Below are positions 1 through 7,755 of a DNA stretch of 64,000 nucleotides, piece after piece (position 1 is the stretch's first letter; each line of letters opens with the position of its first letter). Where the stretch lies: assembly GCA_903900845.1 (NCBI GenBank), contig CAIUOU010000014.1:62001-126000 (forward strand), given 5' to 3'. This stretch comes from an uncultured Opitutia bacterium. Its GTDB lineage: Bacteria > Verrucomicrobiota > Verrucomicrobiia > Opitutales > Opitutaceae. A program made the position numbers and the translations under genes. The notes under the pieces were generated by a model. The model saw nothing but the letters and a program-made list of their open reading frames with translations, was not told the DNA's origin and ran no database searches.

Positions 1-485
1 CAGGTTTTATTAACCACGGATGCACCCGGATGATGTGGCGTGCGGGAAGCGCCGCGGAATCGCTTTGCGTTGGCTAACCACGAACGGACACGAGGGGGCA
101 CGAATGCTTCGTGCGCTGAATCCGCTGACCATGCTGTAGCCGCGCCTGCAGCCGCGGACCATGCGGAGGAAAGTACCGCCGGGCTATTCGGTCCTCCCTC
201 GGTGTTTGTAACCGCGGATGTCGCGGATTCGGCGGATCGAGGTAGGGGCGGTTTCCTTTTCTGAACTCCTCGGTCCTTCTGTTCGAAGCTCGTTGCTCGC
301 GATGTGCCGCGGAATGGCTCCGGGTTTTTGACCACAGACCACGCAGAGTTCACAGATTCGGAGGACGCGGCGCCTTGGTTCGGGGGGCGTCTTCAACCAA
401 GAGGCGACTCTCGCGTGGTTGGTGGGGTTACTGGTTCCTCCTTCGAGTTGCTCCGAAGCGGGGCGGGACAACGTGGAGTTAAGAC
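1..485. repeat. Non-coding region with degenerate accacgga-type repeats
   Basis: No credible gene. The stretch holds several imperfect copies of a short motif: taaccacggatgcacccgga (about 9-28), ctaaccacgaacggacacga (about 75-94), gtaaccgcggatgtcgcgga (about 208-227) and tgaccacagaccacgcagag (about 330-349). The copies share an accac/accgc core followed by cgga- or cgaa-type blocks at roughly 10-12 nt intervals. Similar intergenic repeats recur at 14,350 and 33,285 in this window. The short open frames here look like by-products of the repeats. Confidence 0.6.
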
Positions 486-520
486 AAAACCCGTTATCCC
501 TGAAGGGCATAACGGGTTTT
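486..520 (-). terminator. Intrinsic terminator of tRNA-Asp
   Basis: A perfect 12-bp inverted repeat (486-497 with 509-520) encloses an 11-nt loop whose ccc/ggg ends can pair further. It lies 5 bp beyond the tRNA 3' end and finishes in TTTT on the minus strand, as expected for a factor-independent terminator. Confidence 0.8.
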
Positions 521-525
521 AAAAC

Positions 526-602
526 TGGCGGGATGGACGGGACTCGAACCCGCGGCCTTCTGCGTGACAGGCAGACGCTCTAACCAACTGAGCTACCACC
601 CC
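526..602 (-). tRNA. tRNA-Asp (anticodon GTC)
   Basis: On the minus strand the 77 bases fold as a standard cloverleaf. The acceptor arm is GGGGTGG paired with CCATCCC (one G-T pair), followed by discriminator G and an encoded CCA. The anticodon stem TCTGC/GCAGA encloses the loop CTGTCAC, giving anticodon GTC, which reads aspartate codons GAC/GAT. The T arm carries GGTTCGAGTCC. It stands alone with its own terminator and a candidate promoter 20-45 bp upstream. Confidence 0.95.
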
Positions 603-620
603 GAATGGGAAAGACCGGCG

Positions 621-648
621 AGAATCAGTTCGTGAAAAGCCGAGTCAA
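621..648 (-). promoter_or_regulatory. Candidate promoter of tRNA-Asp
   Basis: The minus strand reads TTGACT (648-643), a 16-bp spacer, then GATTCT (626-621). A start about 7 bp further on would leave a leader of roughly 10-12 nt before the tRNA at 602. The -10 box matches the consensus at only three positions, so this is tentative. Confidence 0.4.
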
Positions 649-680
649 GCGGTTTCCCGAGTTTTTCCGGCGCAGCTCGA

Positions 681-1589
681 TCAGACCGTGATGCCTTTGC
701 GCTTCAAGGCGGGGCGAAGAAGCCGCACGAGGTTTTCGCGGAGGATGAGGCGTTTGGCGGTGTCGGGGATGTCGGCCCCGAGCACGCGGCCGAGTTGGGA
801 GCCGAAGCTGCGGCCGTGGACATCGCTGCCGTAGAGCACGCGTTCGGCGCCGAGTTCGCGCACGGCCATCTCGACTTGGCCGGAGACGGGGTCTCCGCCC
901 CCGAGGTCGGCGTGGAGCTCCGGACGAGCGCGGATCGCGCGTATCCCGAATGCCCATTCGCCGCCGCCGGTGTGGCCGCAGACCATCGGCACGCCCGGAT
1001 GCCGGGCCGACAACTCGGCGAGCTCCATCGGCGTCGATTCCTGCGCGAGGTTGCCCTTTCCGCGCTGCTTGATCCAGGTGTGCTGGAAAATGAGGGCGTC
1101 GAGTTCGACTGCGCGACGGACGATCGGGTCGAGTTCCCGGCGCTGGGCGCGGGTGCCGACCCAGAGTTTGATGCCCACCATGGGACCGTCGGCGACGCAG
1201 CGTTCCAGCTCCGCCAAGGATTCCTTGGTGTGCACCGGGTTCAGGTAGACGAAGCCGAACGCGCGCGAGCCCCATTCCTTCAGGATGGCCAGCACATCGT
1301 CGTTGCTGCGCCGGAACTCCTCCGGTTTCGGCTCATGCTGCCAAGGCGGGCTCATGAAGATGCATAAACGCTCGACGCCGACGCGATCGGCGATGCGTAC
1401 AAGCGTCTCCATGCGTTTCGCGGGGTTGGGGCCGGGCGTGCCCACGTGCGCATGAACGTCCCACGCGCCCAGCTTGCGCAGCTCCGCGCTTCCCCACGCG
1501 GACGCGGCGGACTCGGGGGAGGCGGCGCGGACGACGGGCAGGGTGAGCGCGGCGGCGCCGCCCTTGGCGAGGAAGTCGCGGCGGTTCAT
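681..1589 (-). CDS. Tat-exported amidohydrolase-family protein
   Basis: 302 aa. The start MNRRDFLAKG gives a twin-arginine signal followed by a hydrophobic stretch, so export to the periplasm is likely. The mature part looks like an amidohydrolase_2 metal-dependent hydrolase: a WDVHAHVG motif (His-X-His) near the first beta strand, FQHTW, CGHTGGGEW and YGSDVHG near the C-terminus supply the usual His/Asp ligands. The substrate cannot be told. The ATG overlaps the TGA of the upstream gene by ATGA, so the two are probably translationally coupled. An upstream in-frame extension lies inside the neighbour and lacks signal-peptide character, so this start is preferred. Confidence 0.8.
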   Translation of the reverse strand: MNRRDFLAKGGAAALTLPVVRAASPESAASAWGSAELRKLGAWDVHAHVGTPGPNPAKRMETLVRIADRVGVERLCIFMSPPWQHEPKPEEFRRSNDDVLAILKEWGSRAFGFVYLNPVHTKESLAELERCVADGPMVGIKLWVGTRAQRRELDPIVRRAVELDALIFQHTWIKQRGKGNLAQESTPMELAELSARHPGVPMVCGHTGGGEWAFGIRAIRARPELHADLGGGDPVSGQVEMAVRELGAERVLYGSDVHGRSFGSQLGRVLGADIPDTAKRLILRENLVRLLRPALKRKGITV

Positions 1590-2425
1590 TTGCGGGAAAG
1601 GGCGAGGGCGGCGTTGGCGTGGCGCACGGCGGCGGACTGCGACGGTGTGAGATCCGACTCTTGGAGTTTGAGCAGGGCGGACTCGAAGACGAAATAGGGC
1701 GAGTGGGAGCCGAAGCACAGCCGGACCTTCGGCGAGCGGCCCAGCAAGCCCTCGATTCCGGCGACGCCCTCCAAGGTGGCTATCTCGAGGAATACCCCCG
1801 ACTGTGCGAGGCGCGACACCAACGGCGGGCCGGAGAACACCCGGGACGTCGCATTCAACAGCATCACGCGTGCGCCTGGAGTGCGGGCGAGGAGCTCCGG
1901 CAGGGCGGCGACATTGACGAACGGGGCCGTGAGCACGGGGTTTTGCGAACGGTCGTCCTCGATCGCTAGCGTGATCTGGACCAGCAGTCCTTGCCGGGCC
2001 GCCGCCGCGAGCACCCGCGCGAAGATTTCGTCCTCCAGTTTATAGAAATGATAGCCGGGAAAAAGCCGGATGCCCGGCATCCCGTGCACCTCCGCGCAAC
2101 GGCGCAAGTCCTCCTCCCAGTCGGGTGCGAGCGGGTTCACCGTACCGAACGGCCGGAGCATCGTGCCGGCGCAGGCGGCGGCGAGTCGCGCGTTCGCACC
2201 GGCGATATCCGTATGCAGCACGCCCTCCACGGTGCCGGCCCACGCTGAGGTCACGCCGTGACGGCGGAGGCGCGCGAGCAACGTGGCCGTGGAGTCGGCC
2301 CAGGAGCGCCGCACGACCCAATCACCGATCGTGACGTTGACGTCGACGAGCAGCTCGCCGTCGGAAGCGGCCGGCGAACTTGTGGCGAGCAGGGAGGGGA
2401 ACGGGAGAAAGCGACGGCGTTCCAT
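1586..2425 (-). CDS. Amidohydrolase-fold protein, partner of the downstream hydrolase
   Basis: 279 aa. The chosen start (MERRRFLPFPSLLATSS) yields a short basic, weakly hydrophobic N-terminus; a longer frame reaches 2554 but would run into the divergent promoter region. The body resembles the amidohydrolase/TIM-barrel group with LVDVNVTIGDW, FGTVNPLAPDWEEDL and GMPGIRLFPGYH. The first strand carries DVN instead of the His-X-His metal motif, so the metal site may be reduced or absent. It ends in a four-base overlap with the next gene. It may act as a non-catalytic partner or a divergent hydrolase. The function is unknown. Confidence 0.65.
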   Translation of the reverse strand: MERRRFLPFPSLLATSSPAASDGELLVDVNVTIGDWVVRRSWADSTATLLARLRRHGVTSAWAGTVEGVLHTDIAGANARLAAACAGTMLRPFGTVNPLAPDWEEDLRRCAEVHGMPGIRLFPGYHFYKLEDEIFARVLAAAARQGLLVQITLAIEDDRSQNPVLTAPFVNVAALPELLARTPGARVMLLNATSRVFSGPPLVSRLAQSGVFLEIATLEGVAGIEGLLGRSPKVRLCFGSHSPYFVFESALLKLQESDLTPSQSAAVRHANAALALSRK

Positions 2426-2557
2426 GGGGGATCGGGAGCGAAGTTCCGGAGTCGTGGCATGGCAAGCGGCGAGGGGGCTTGGCTCGGCGTTTGGGATTGC
2501 ACGGTTCGCCGGCGCAAAGGGATCGTGAAGAAACGGCGTCGGCGCCATTTCCACCCC

Positions 2558-3919
2558 ATGATTGTCCGCTTCGTTCTCCTCTTCGCCTTGGGCCTTTCAC
2601 GACTGTCGGCCGCCGAGCCGGCGATCGCGCTTCAGGTCGGTGTCGGCCGCGCCGATATCACGCCCGGCGCCGAGGTGCGGAACTGGGTGACCGGAAAACC
2701 CTATGGTACGGTGCTCGATCCGCTCGCGGTGCAGGTGCTCACGCTCGAAGATGGCAAAACGCGCGCCGCCGTGGTGCGTTGGGACCTGACGGACGTCTCG
2801 GAGTCCTCCCGTGACGAGGTACGCCGAGTAATCGAGGCGGCGACGGGAATCCCGGGCGGCAACATCCTAGTCAACGCGAGCCATACCCATTCCGCGCCGT
2901 GGTCGCCGGTCTACCGTGACGGCCACCGCGGCCGGGAGCGGGACAACTGGTGGGCATTGCGTTACATGCCCGCGCAGAACGAGCACCCGCCGTTCCGGGC
3001 ATGGATGCAGCGGCTGCTGGACGCGAGCGTGGAGGCGACGAAGGCAGCGCTGGCCGCGGCACGTCCGGCCACGCTGAGCATCGGACGCGTTTCGGTCGCG
3101 GAGTACCTCTACAACCGGCGCCCGCGAGCGCCGGCCTGGGGTTTGGCGGAGCCGAAGGCGACGCGGACGATGGCTGCGAGTAGTCCTGATTGGAACGCCG
3201 CGGTGCTGACGGGTGGAGCGACCTTTGGTCCGATGGACCGCACGCTTTCCCTCCTTTGGTTACGGGCGGAGGACGGCCGCAACCTCGCGACCCTTTACCA
3301 TACCTCGTTGCATTCAGTCTCGATCTACCCGTCGAACCCCGGAATCTCCGCCGACTGGCCGGGTCCAGCATCCGCGGCGATCGCCGGTGTGTTTGGCGGC
3401 GACGCGCTCTTCCTCCAAGGAACATGCGGTGATATCACGCCCTGGCGGCGTGGCCCGCAGGCCGTTGCGGAAATGGCGGCTGCTTTCGCGCAAAAGGCGC
3501 GAGAAGCGGCGAAGTTTTCGGTGCGCCTCGCACCGAGGCCGCTGCGGACGGGCCGCGCGACGATCGACCTCCCGCTCACGCCGGCGGCGCGGGAACGGAC
3601 CGGGACGGAAACCGTGGCTGCAGAGGTGCAGGTTATCGTCTGCGGCCCGCTCGCGTTCGTCGCGCTGCCGGGCGAGCCGCTGACGGATCTGGGCACGGTG
3701 ATCCGCGAGCAATCGCCGTTTCCGCAGACCCTGGTGCTCGGCTACAGCAACGGCATGGGCGTGCACTACGTCGGTCTCCCGGGCGAGAAGGCCCGCGGGG
3801 GGTATGAGGCCGGCGTGGCCGGTGCGGGCACCGATGAATGCGGGCGGTTGCTGGTCGAGGCCGCGGTGCGTCTGTTGCGCGAAATCCATTTCAGTCCGGG
3901 CTATCCGGAAAAACCATGA
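2558..3919 (+). CDS. Neutral/alkaline ceramidase-like secreted hydrolase
   Basis: 453 aa with signal peptide MIVRFVLLFALGLSRLSAAEP. The N-terminal part matches the neutral/alkaline non-lysosomal ceramidase domain: QVGVGRADITPG, then VNASHTHSAPWSP, whose His-X-His corresponds to the zinc ligands of that fold, and YHTSLHSVSIYP and LQGTCGDITPW further on. The C-terminal immunoglobulin-like domain of true ceramidases is not evident, so the substrate may not be ceramide. The start at 2558 is chosen because the signal peptide begins there. The following gene, from the same superfamily, begins in an ATGA overlap. Confidence 0.75.
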   Translation: MIVRFVLLFALGLSRLSAAEPAIALQVGVGRADITPGAEVRNWVTGKPYGTVLDPLAVQVLTLEDGKTRAAVVRWDLTDVSESSRDEVRRVIEAATGIPGGNILVNASHTHSAPWSPVYRDGHRGRERDNWWALRYMPAQNEHPPFRAWMQRLLDASVEATKAALAAARPATLSIGRVSVAEYLYNRRPRAPAWGLAEPKATRTMAASSPDWNAAVLTGGATFGPMDRTLSLLWLRAEDGRNLATLYHTSLHSVSIYPSNPGISADWPGPASAAIAGVFGGDALFLQGTCGDITPWRRGPQAVAEMAAAFAQKAREAAKFSVRLAPRPLRTGRATIDLPLTPAARERTGTETVAAEVQVIVCGPLAFVALPGEPLTDLGTVIREQSPFPQTLVLGYSNGMGVHYVGLPGEKARGGYEAGVAGAGTDECGRLLVEAAVRLLREIHFSPGYPEKP

Positions 3920-5295
3920 ACGCATTCACCCGCAGGGAAATACTGGCCGGCTCGTCCGCGGCCGCAGTGCTCGCCGCCACGCGCGGCCGGGCGGCGGCTT
4001 CGGGCGGGAGCGTGCACATCGCGCCCTTTCGTTTCGACGTCACGCCTCCGCTTGGCCACGCGTGCTGCGGCGGTTGGATCAAACCGGTTTCGGCCGTCGA
4101 CGATCCCCTCGAAGCGATCGGTTACGTGCTGCTCGGGGCGGGTGCGCCGGTGGTGGTTTGCGCGGTGGATTGGACCGGGATTCTCAACGAAGCCCACACT
4201 GCCTGGCGAGTTGCCTTGGCCGAGGCGGCCGGGACGACGCCGGACCGCGTAGCCGTCCATTGTGTGCACCAACATAACGCCCCGCTGGTCTGTCTTGACG
4301 CCGACCGTCTGGCTGCGGCGCACCCGGATCTGCCGCGGGTGATCGATCGCGATTTCCACCGCCGCTGCCTCGACGCGGCGCGTTCCGCAGTCGGCGCCGC
4401 GCTGCGCGCCCCGCGTGCCGTGACGCACGTCGCGCACGGCGCGGGCAAAGTGCGACAAGTCGCCTCCAATCGCCGGATCGAGCGCGGACCGGACGGCCGG
4501 ATCCTACGCATGCGCGGAAGCTCCTGCCGCAATCCGGAACAGATCGCGCTGCAGGAGGGGTTGATCGACCCGTGGCTGCGGACGATCGCGTTCTACGAAG
4601 GCAGCCGCCGTGTGGTCGCGTGCCACTACTACGCCACGCACCCGATGAGTTACTATGGTGACGGCCGGGTGAGCAGCGATTTCTGCGGGCTGGCCCGCAA
4701 GGCGCGGCAGAAGGAGGATCCGCAATGCACCCACCTGTATTTCACCGGATGCGCGGGAAACATCGCCGCGGGGAAGTACAATGACGGCAGCCCGGCGGCC
4801 CGCGAGGCGCTCACGGCGCGTATGATCGAAGGTATCACATCAGCGGAGGCCTCGCTCCGGCCGGAACCCCTGGTGCGGGCAGCCTGGCTCACGAACGAAC
4901 TGCGACCCGGGGCCAACCCTGCGATCGGGCCGGCGGCGTTGCGCGAACTGATGGAGAAGCCGAAGGACTCCCTCGTCACCCGCCTGCGTCCGGCGTTCAA
5001 GCTAGCGTGCCTTCGCCGGGTGGAACGCGGGGATCCGTTCATCCTCTCCGCGTTGCGACTCAACTCCATGACGGCGCTGCACTTGCCGGCGGAGCCGTTC
5101 ATCGAGTTTCAGTTGGAGGCGCAAGCGATCCGCGGGGCGGAACCTGTGGCCGTGGCCGCCTACGGCGACGCCGGGCCTTGGTACATTCCCACGCGGGCCG
5201 AATTTCCCGCCGGTGGCTATGAGGTGGACCATGCCTTCCTCGCCCCGGAGACCGGTGATCAGATTCGGTCGGCCTTGAAGGGAATGTTGAGCTGA
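3916..5295 (+). CDS. Second ceramidase-like hydrolase, Tat-type signal
   Basis: 459 aa. The N-terminus TRREILAGSSAAAVLAATRG has the twin arginine and Ala-rich hydrophobic core of a Tat signal. The body parallels the preceding gene: IAPFRFDVTPPLGHACCGG at the start of the mature chain and VHCVHQHNAP as the His-X-His zinc site, then ACHYYATHPMSYYGDG and YFTGCAGNIAAGKYN. The last two resemble the ceramidase-fold ligand and substrate loops. The ATG overlaps the upstream stop by four bases. The two paralogues use different export routes (Sec and Tat), which suggests distinct roles and not redundancy. The substrate is unknown. Confidence 0.72.
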   Translation: MNAFTRREILAGSSAAAVLAATRGRAAASGGSVHIAPFRFDVTPPLGHACCGGWIKPVSAVDDPLEAIGYVLLGAGAPVVVCAVDWTGILNEAHTAWRVALAEAAGTTPDRVAVHCVHQHNAPLVCLDADRLAAAHPDLPRVIDRDFHRRCLDAARSAVGAALRAPRAVTHVAHGAGKVRQVASNRRIERGPDGRILRMRGSSCRNPEQIALQEGLIDPWLRTIAFYEGSRRVVACHYYATHPMSYYGDGRVSSDFCGLARKARQKEDPQCTHLYFTGCAGNIAAGKYNDGSPAAREALTARMIEGITSAEASLRPEPLVRAAWLTNELRPGANPAIGPAALRELMEKPKDSLVTRLRPAFKLACLRRVERGDPFILSALRLNSMTALHLPAEPFIEFQLEAQAIRGAEPVAVAAYGDAGPWYIPTRAEFPAGGYEVDHAFLAPETGDQIRSALKGMLS

Positions 5296-5351
5296 TGGCC
5301 CGGCGTTCTGGAGCAGTGCACCCCGCAGGAAACGGTTCCGGATTTGCGCTT

Positions 5352-5399
5352 GCGGGAGCGTGGAAACGTCAGCAACGCTCTCCACGTTCGAGCTCCCGC
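5352..5399 (+). other. Stem-loop overlapping the tRNA-Gly 5' end
   Basis: GCGGGAGC (5352-5359) is perfectly complementary to GCTCCCGC (5392-5399). Inside it, GTGGA (5360-5364) pairs with TCCAC (5381-5385). The 3' arm includes the first two bases of tRNA-Gly. No T tract follows, so it is not a standard terminator. It could end the upstream transcript or influence processing of the tRNA 5' end. Confidence 0.45.
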
Positions 5400-5471
5400 G
5401 GGCGTAGTTCATCGGTAGAACGTGTGCTTCCCAAGCATGAGAGGCGGGTTCGATTCCCGCCGCCCGCACCA
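5398..5471 (+). tRNA. tRNA-Gly (anticodon CCC)
   Basis: The 74 bases form a cloverleaf: acceptor GCGGGCG with CGCCCGC, discriminator A and encoded CCA, D arm GTTC/GAAC, T arm GCGGG-TTCGATT-CCCGC. The anticodon stem TGTGC/GCATG encloses TTCCCAA, so the anticodon is CCC and it reads GGG. A small secreted-peptide gene starts only 39 bp downstream with no terminator between, so the two may share a transcript. Confidence 0.93.
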
Positions 5472-5510
5472 AAGCTGTCAGTTCCAACCAACAACACCCA
5501 AAACACACCC

Positions 5511-5720
5511 ATGAAGTCCATCACCACGTTCATCGCCGCCTCACTGTTCGCCGCTGGCGTCGCGTTCGCCGCCGCCGAGAGCAAGCCCGGCAAGTGCTGC
5601 GCCGCCGCCGCCAAAGACGGCAAGAAGTGCGAGCACAAGTGCTGCGTCGAGGCCGCCGCCAAGGGCGACAACTGCACGAAGTGCGGTGGCGCCGGCAAGA
5701 TCGCCAAGCCCGCCAAGTAA
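5511..5720 (+). CDS. Tiny secreted Cys-rich protein
   Basis: 69 aa. Residues 1-22 form a clear Sec signal (MKSITTFIAASLFAAGVAFA). The roughly 47-residue mature peptide is Lys-rich with seven cysteines arranged CC (29-30), C40, CC (44-45) and CTKC (55-58), with His42 beside them. Such spacing could bind metal or form disulfides. I recognise no family with certainty. It begins 39 bp after tRNA-Gly behind an A/C-rich leader without a Shine-Dalgarno sequence and is followed by a strong terminator. Candidate roles are metal sequestration or an envelope peptide. Confidence 0.75.
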   Translation: MKSITTFIAASLFAAGVAFAAAESKPGKCCAAAAKDGKKCEHKCCVEAAAKGDNCTKCGGAGKIAKPAK

Positions 5721-5746
5721 GATCAGTCGGATTTCCCGACCTTCAG

Positions 5747-5778
5747 AGCCGCGCCGGTTCGCCGTCGCGGCTTTTTTT
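5747..5778 (+). terminator. Intrinsic terminator of the Cys-rich peptide gene
   Basis: AGCCGCG (5747-5753) pairs with CGCGGCT (5766-5772) around a 12-nt loop, followed by a seven-T run (5772-5778). The T run touches the stop codon of convergent dxs. Confidence 0.8.
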
Positions 5779-7720
5779 ACGTCCCGATGTCGGCGGCCTC
5801 CGCCGCCCGCCGCACGTCGCGCCAGCGGGCGAGTACCCGCGACCGGATATCGGCGGGGGCAAGCCCGTGCCGGGCGCGCAGAATTTCCACGTTGGAACCG
5901 TGTTCGATGAAAGCGTCGGGCCAGCCGATCCGCTCGACCGCGGTGGCGCGACCGGCCGCCTGCAGTGTCTCGACCACGGCGCTGCCGAAGCCGCCGGCGA
6001 GCACATGGTCCTCCATCGTGACGATGAGCGGGGCGCCCGCGGAGTGCTCGAGCAAGAGGGATTCGTCGAGCGGTTTCACGAAGCGCGCGTTCACGACGCC
6101 GACTGAGATGCCTTCGGTCGCCGTCAGATCATCAGCGAGGGCGAGGGCGTCCTGTACCATCGGGCCAAGGGCCCAGATCATGATGTCGGACCCGTCGCGG
6201 ATCGCCTCTGCACGGCCGATCGGCAGTGCGGCGGGATGGTCCTTGATGCGCACCCCGGTGCCAGCGCCGCGGGGGTAGCGGATGAAACCCGGTCCCTCGA
6301 GTTGGAGGCTCGTGTGCAGCATGTCGACGAGTTCGTCCTCGTTGCGCGGCTGCATGACCACGGCCTTCGGCACGCAGCGCAGGTACGAGAGGTCGAAAAG
6401 ACCGTGGTGGGTGGGACCGTCGTTCGGGGACAGACCGGCGCGGTCCATGCAGAAGGTTACCGGCAGGTCCTGAAGCGCGACGTCGTGGATGACCTGGTCG
6501 TAGGCACGCTGGAGGAAAGTCGAGTAGATGGCACACACGGGGCGGAACCCTCTGGTCGCCATGCCGGCGGCAAACAACACGGCGTGTTCCTCAGCGATGC
6601 CCACGTCGAAGAACTGGCGCGGCACCGCTGCGGCCAGATGGGAGAGCCCGGTGCCGCTGGGCATGGCCCCGGTGATCCCCACGATCTGCGGGTCCGCCTT
6701 GGCGAAACGCACGAGCGCCTCACCCATCACGTCCTGGTAATTCGGCGCCGCGCCGGGCGCAGGCTTGCGGCCCTCGCCGGTGACGGGGTCGTAAGGACCC
6801 GAGCCGTGGAACCGTTCCGGATGCGCGATCGCCGCCTCCAGGCCGCGCCCCTTCTTGGTGAGTACGTGGATGACCACGGGAACATCGCAGTTCTTCGCGA
6901 ACTCCAGATTCTTGAGGAGCGCCTCGTAATCGTGCCCGTCGACCGGCCCCAGGTAGCGCAGGCCAAACTTCTCGAAGAGCGAGGACTCCATGAAGAAGTC
7001 CTTCGTCTCCCGCTTCCACCGGTGGTACACCCGGTTCATCTCGACGCCCGTCGGGAAGCTGCGGAAGAACGCCTCGAGGTCGTGGTGGATGCGATTGTAG
7101 GTAGGGCTCGTGCTGATGCGGTTCAGGTACCGCGAGATCGCGCCGACGTTCTTCGCGATCGACCACTCGTTGTCGTTGAGGATGACGATCAGCCGCTTGG
7201 TGGCGCTGACGACGTTGTTGAGCGCCTCGAGGGTTACGCCGCAAGTGAAGGCGGCGTCGCCGCACACCGCCACGACATGCTCCCCGGTGCCGCGCAAGTC
7301 CCGCGCGGTCGCCATGCCGAGCGCCGCGGAAAGCGCGGTGCCGGCGTGGCCGGCGCCGAAGGCGTCGTGCGGACTCTCGCCGCGGCACAGGAATCCGCTG
7401 GCGCCGTCCGTCTGGCGCAGGCGCCGGAAAAAGTCCCCGCCGCGCCCGGTGAGCAGCTTGTGGACGTAGCCTTGGTGGGCCACGTCGAATACGAACTGGT
7501 CGGAGGGTGTCTCGAACACCCGGTGCAGGGCGATCGTCAGCTCCACCACGCCGAGATTGGGCCCGATGTGGCCGCCGTTGCGCGCGGTGACCGCGATGAG
7601 TTCCTCGCGGATATCCTGCGCTAGCCGGGGCAGGTCGCCAGGTGGGAGCGCCTTCACGTCGGCCGGGCCGCGGATGGAATCGAGCAGGCGGGGTGAGGAG
7701 GAGGGGCGGTCGGCGTTCAT
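5777..7720 (-). CDS. dxs: 1-deoxy-D-xylulose-5-phosphate synthase
   Basis: 647 aa, usual for DXS. It joins pyruvate and glyceraldehyde 3-phosphate with thiamine diphosphate (TPP) to begin the non-mevalonate isoprenoid pathway in the cytoplasm. Visible signatures are GGHIGPNLGVVELTIALH (49-66), the TPP-binding stretch CGDAAFTCG followed by ILNDNEWSI (154-188), and the transketolase glutamate in DVGIAEEHAVLFAAG. The TPP motif reads GDA where GDG is the norm. The start MNADRP at 7720 is chosen because residues upstream would overlap xseB and lack homology. xseB ends 35 bp before it, giving the common xseB-dxs pairing. Confidence 0.95.
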   Translation of the reverse strand: MNADRPSSSPRLLDSIRGPADVKALPPGDLPRLAQDIREELIAVTARNGGHIGPNLGVVELTIALHRVFETPSDQFVFDVAHQGYVHKLLTGRGGDFFRRLRQTDGASGFLCRGESPHDAFGAGHAGTALSAALGMATARDLRGTGEHVVAVCGDAAFTCGVTLEALNNVVSATKRLIVILNDNEWSIAKNVGAISRYLNRISTSPTYNRIHHDLEAFFRSFPTGVEMNRVYHRWKRETKDFFMESSLFEKFGLRYLGPVDGHDYEALLKNLEFAKNCDVPVVIHVLTKKGRGLEAAIAHPERFHGSGPYDPVTGEGRKPAPGAAPNYQDVMGEALVRFAKADPQIVGITGAMPSGTGLSHLAAAVPRQFFDVGIAEEHAVLFAAGMATRGFRPVCAIYSTFLQRAYDQVIHDVALQDLPVTFCMDRAGLSPNDGPTHHGLFDLSYLRCVPKAVVMQPRNEDELVDMLHTSLQLEGPGFIRYPRGAGTGVRIKDHPAALPIGRAEAIRDGSDIMIWALGPMVQDALALADDLTATEGISVGVVNARFVKPLDESLLLEHSAGAPLIVTMEDHVLAGGFGSAVVETLQAAGRATAVERIGWPDAFIEHGSNVEILRARHGLAPADIRSRVLARWRDVRRAAEAADIGT

Positions 7721-7755
7721 CGTGGCTTTCGTCGGGCTTGGCGGGTCCAGGGGCG

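Noticed and set aside
40-522. Short open frames within the repeat region
   Set aside because: They are built from the repeat units, overlap on both strands and lack start signals.
6236-7624. A 462-codon frame antisense to dxs
   Set aside because: Low-complexity Arg/Gly/Ala/Val-rich translation without motifs; dxs on the other strand is certain.
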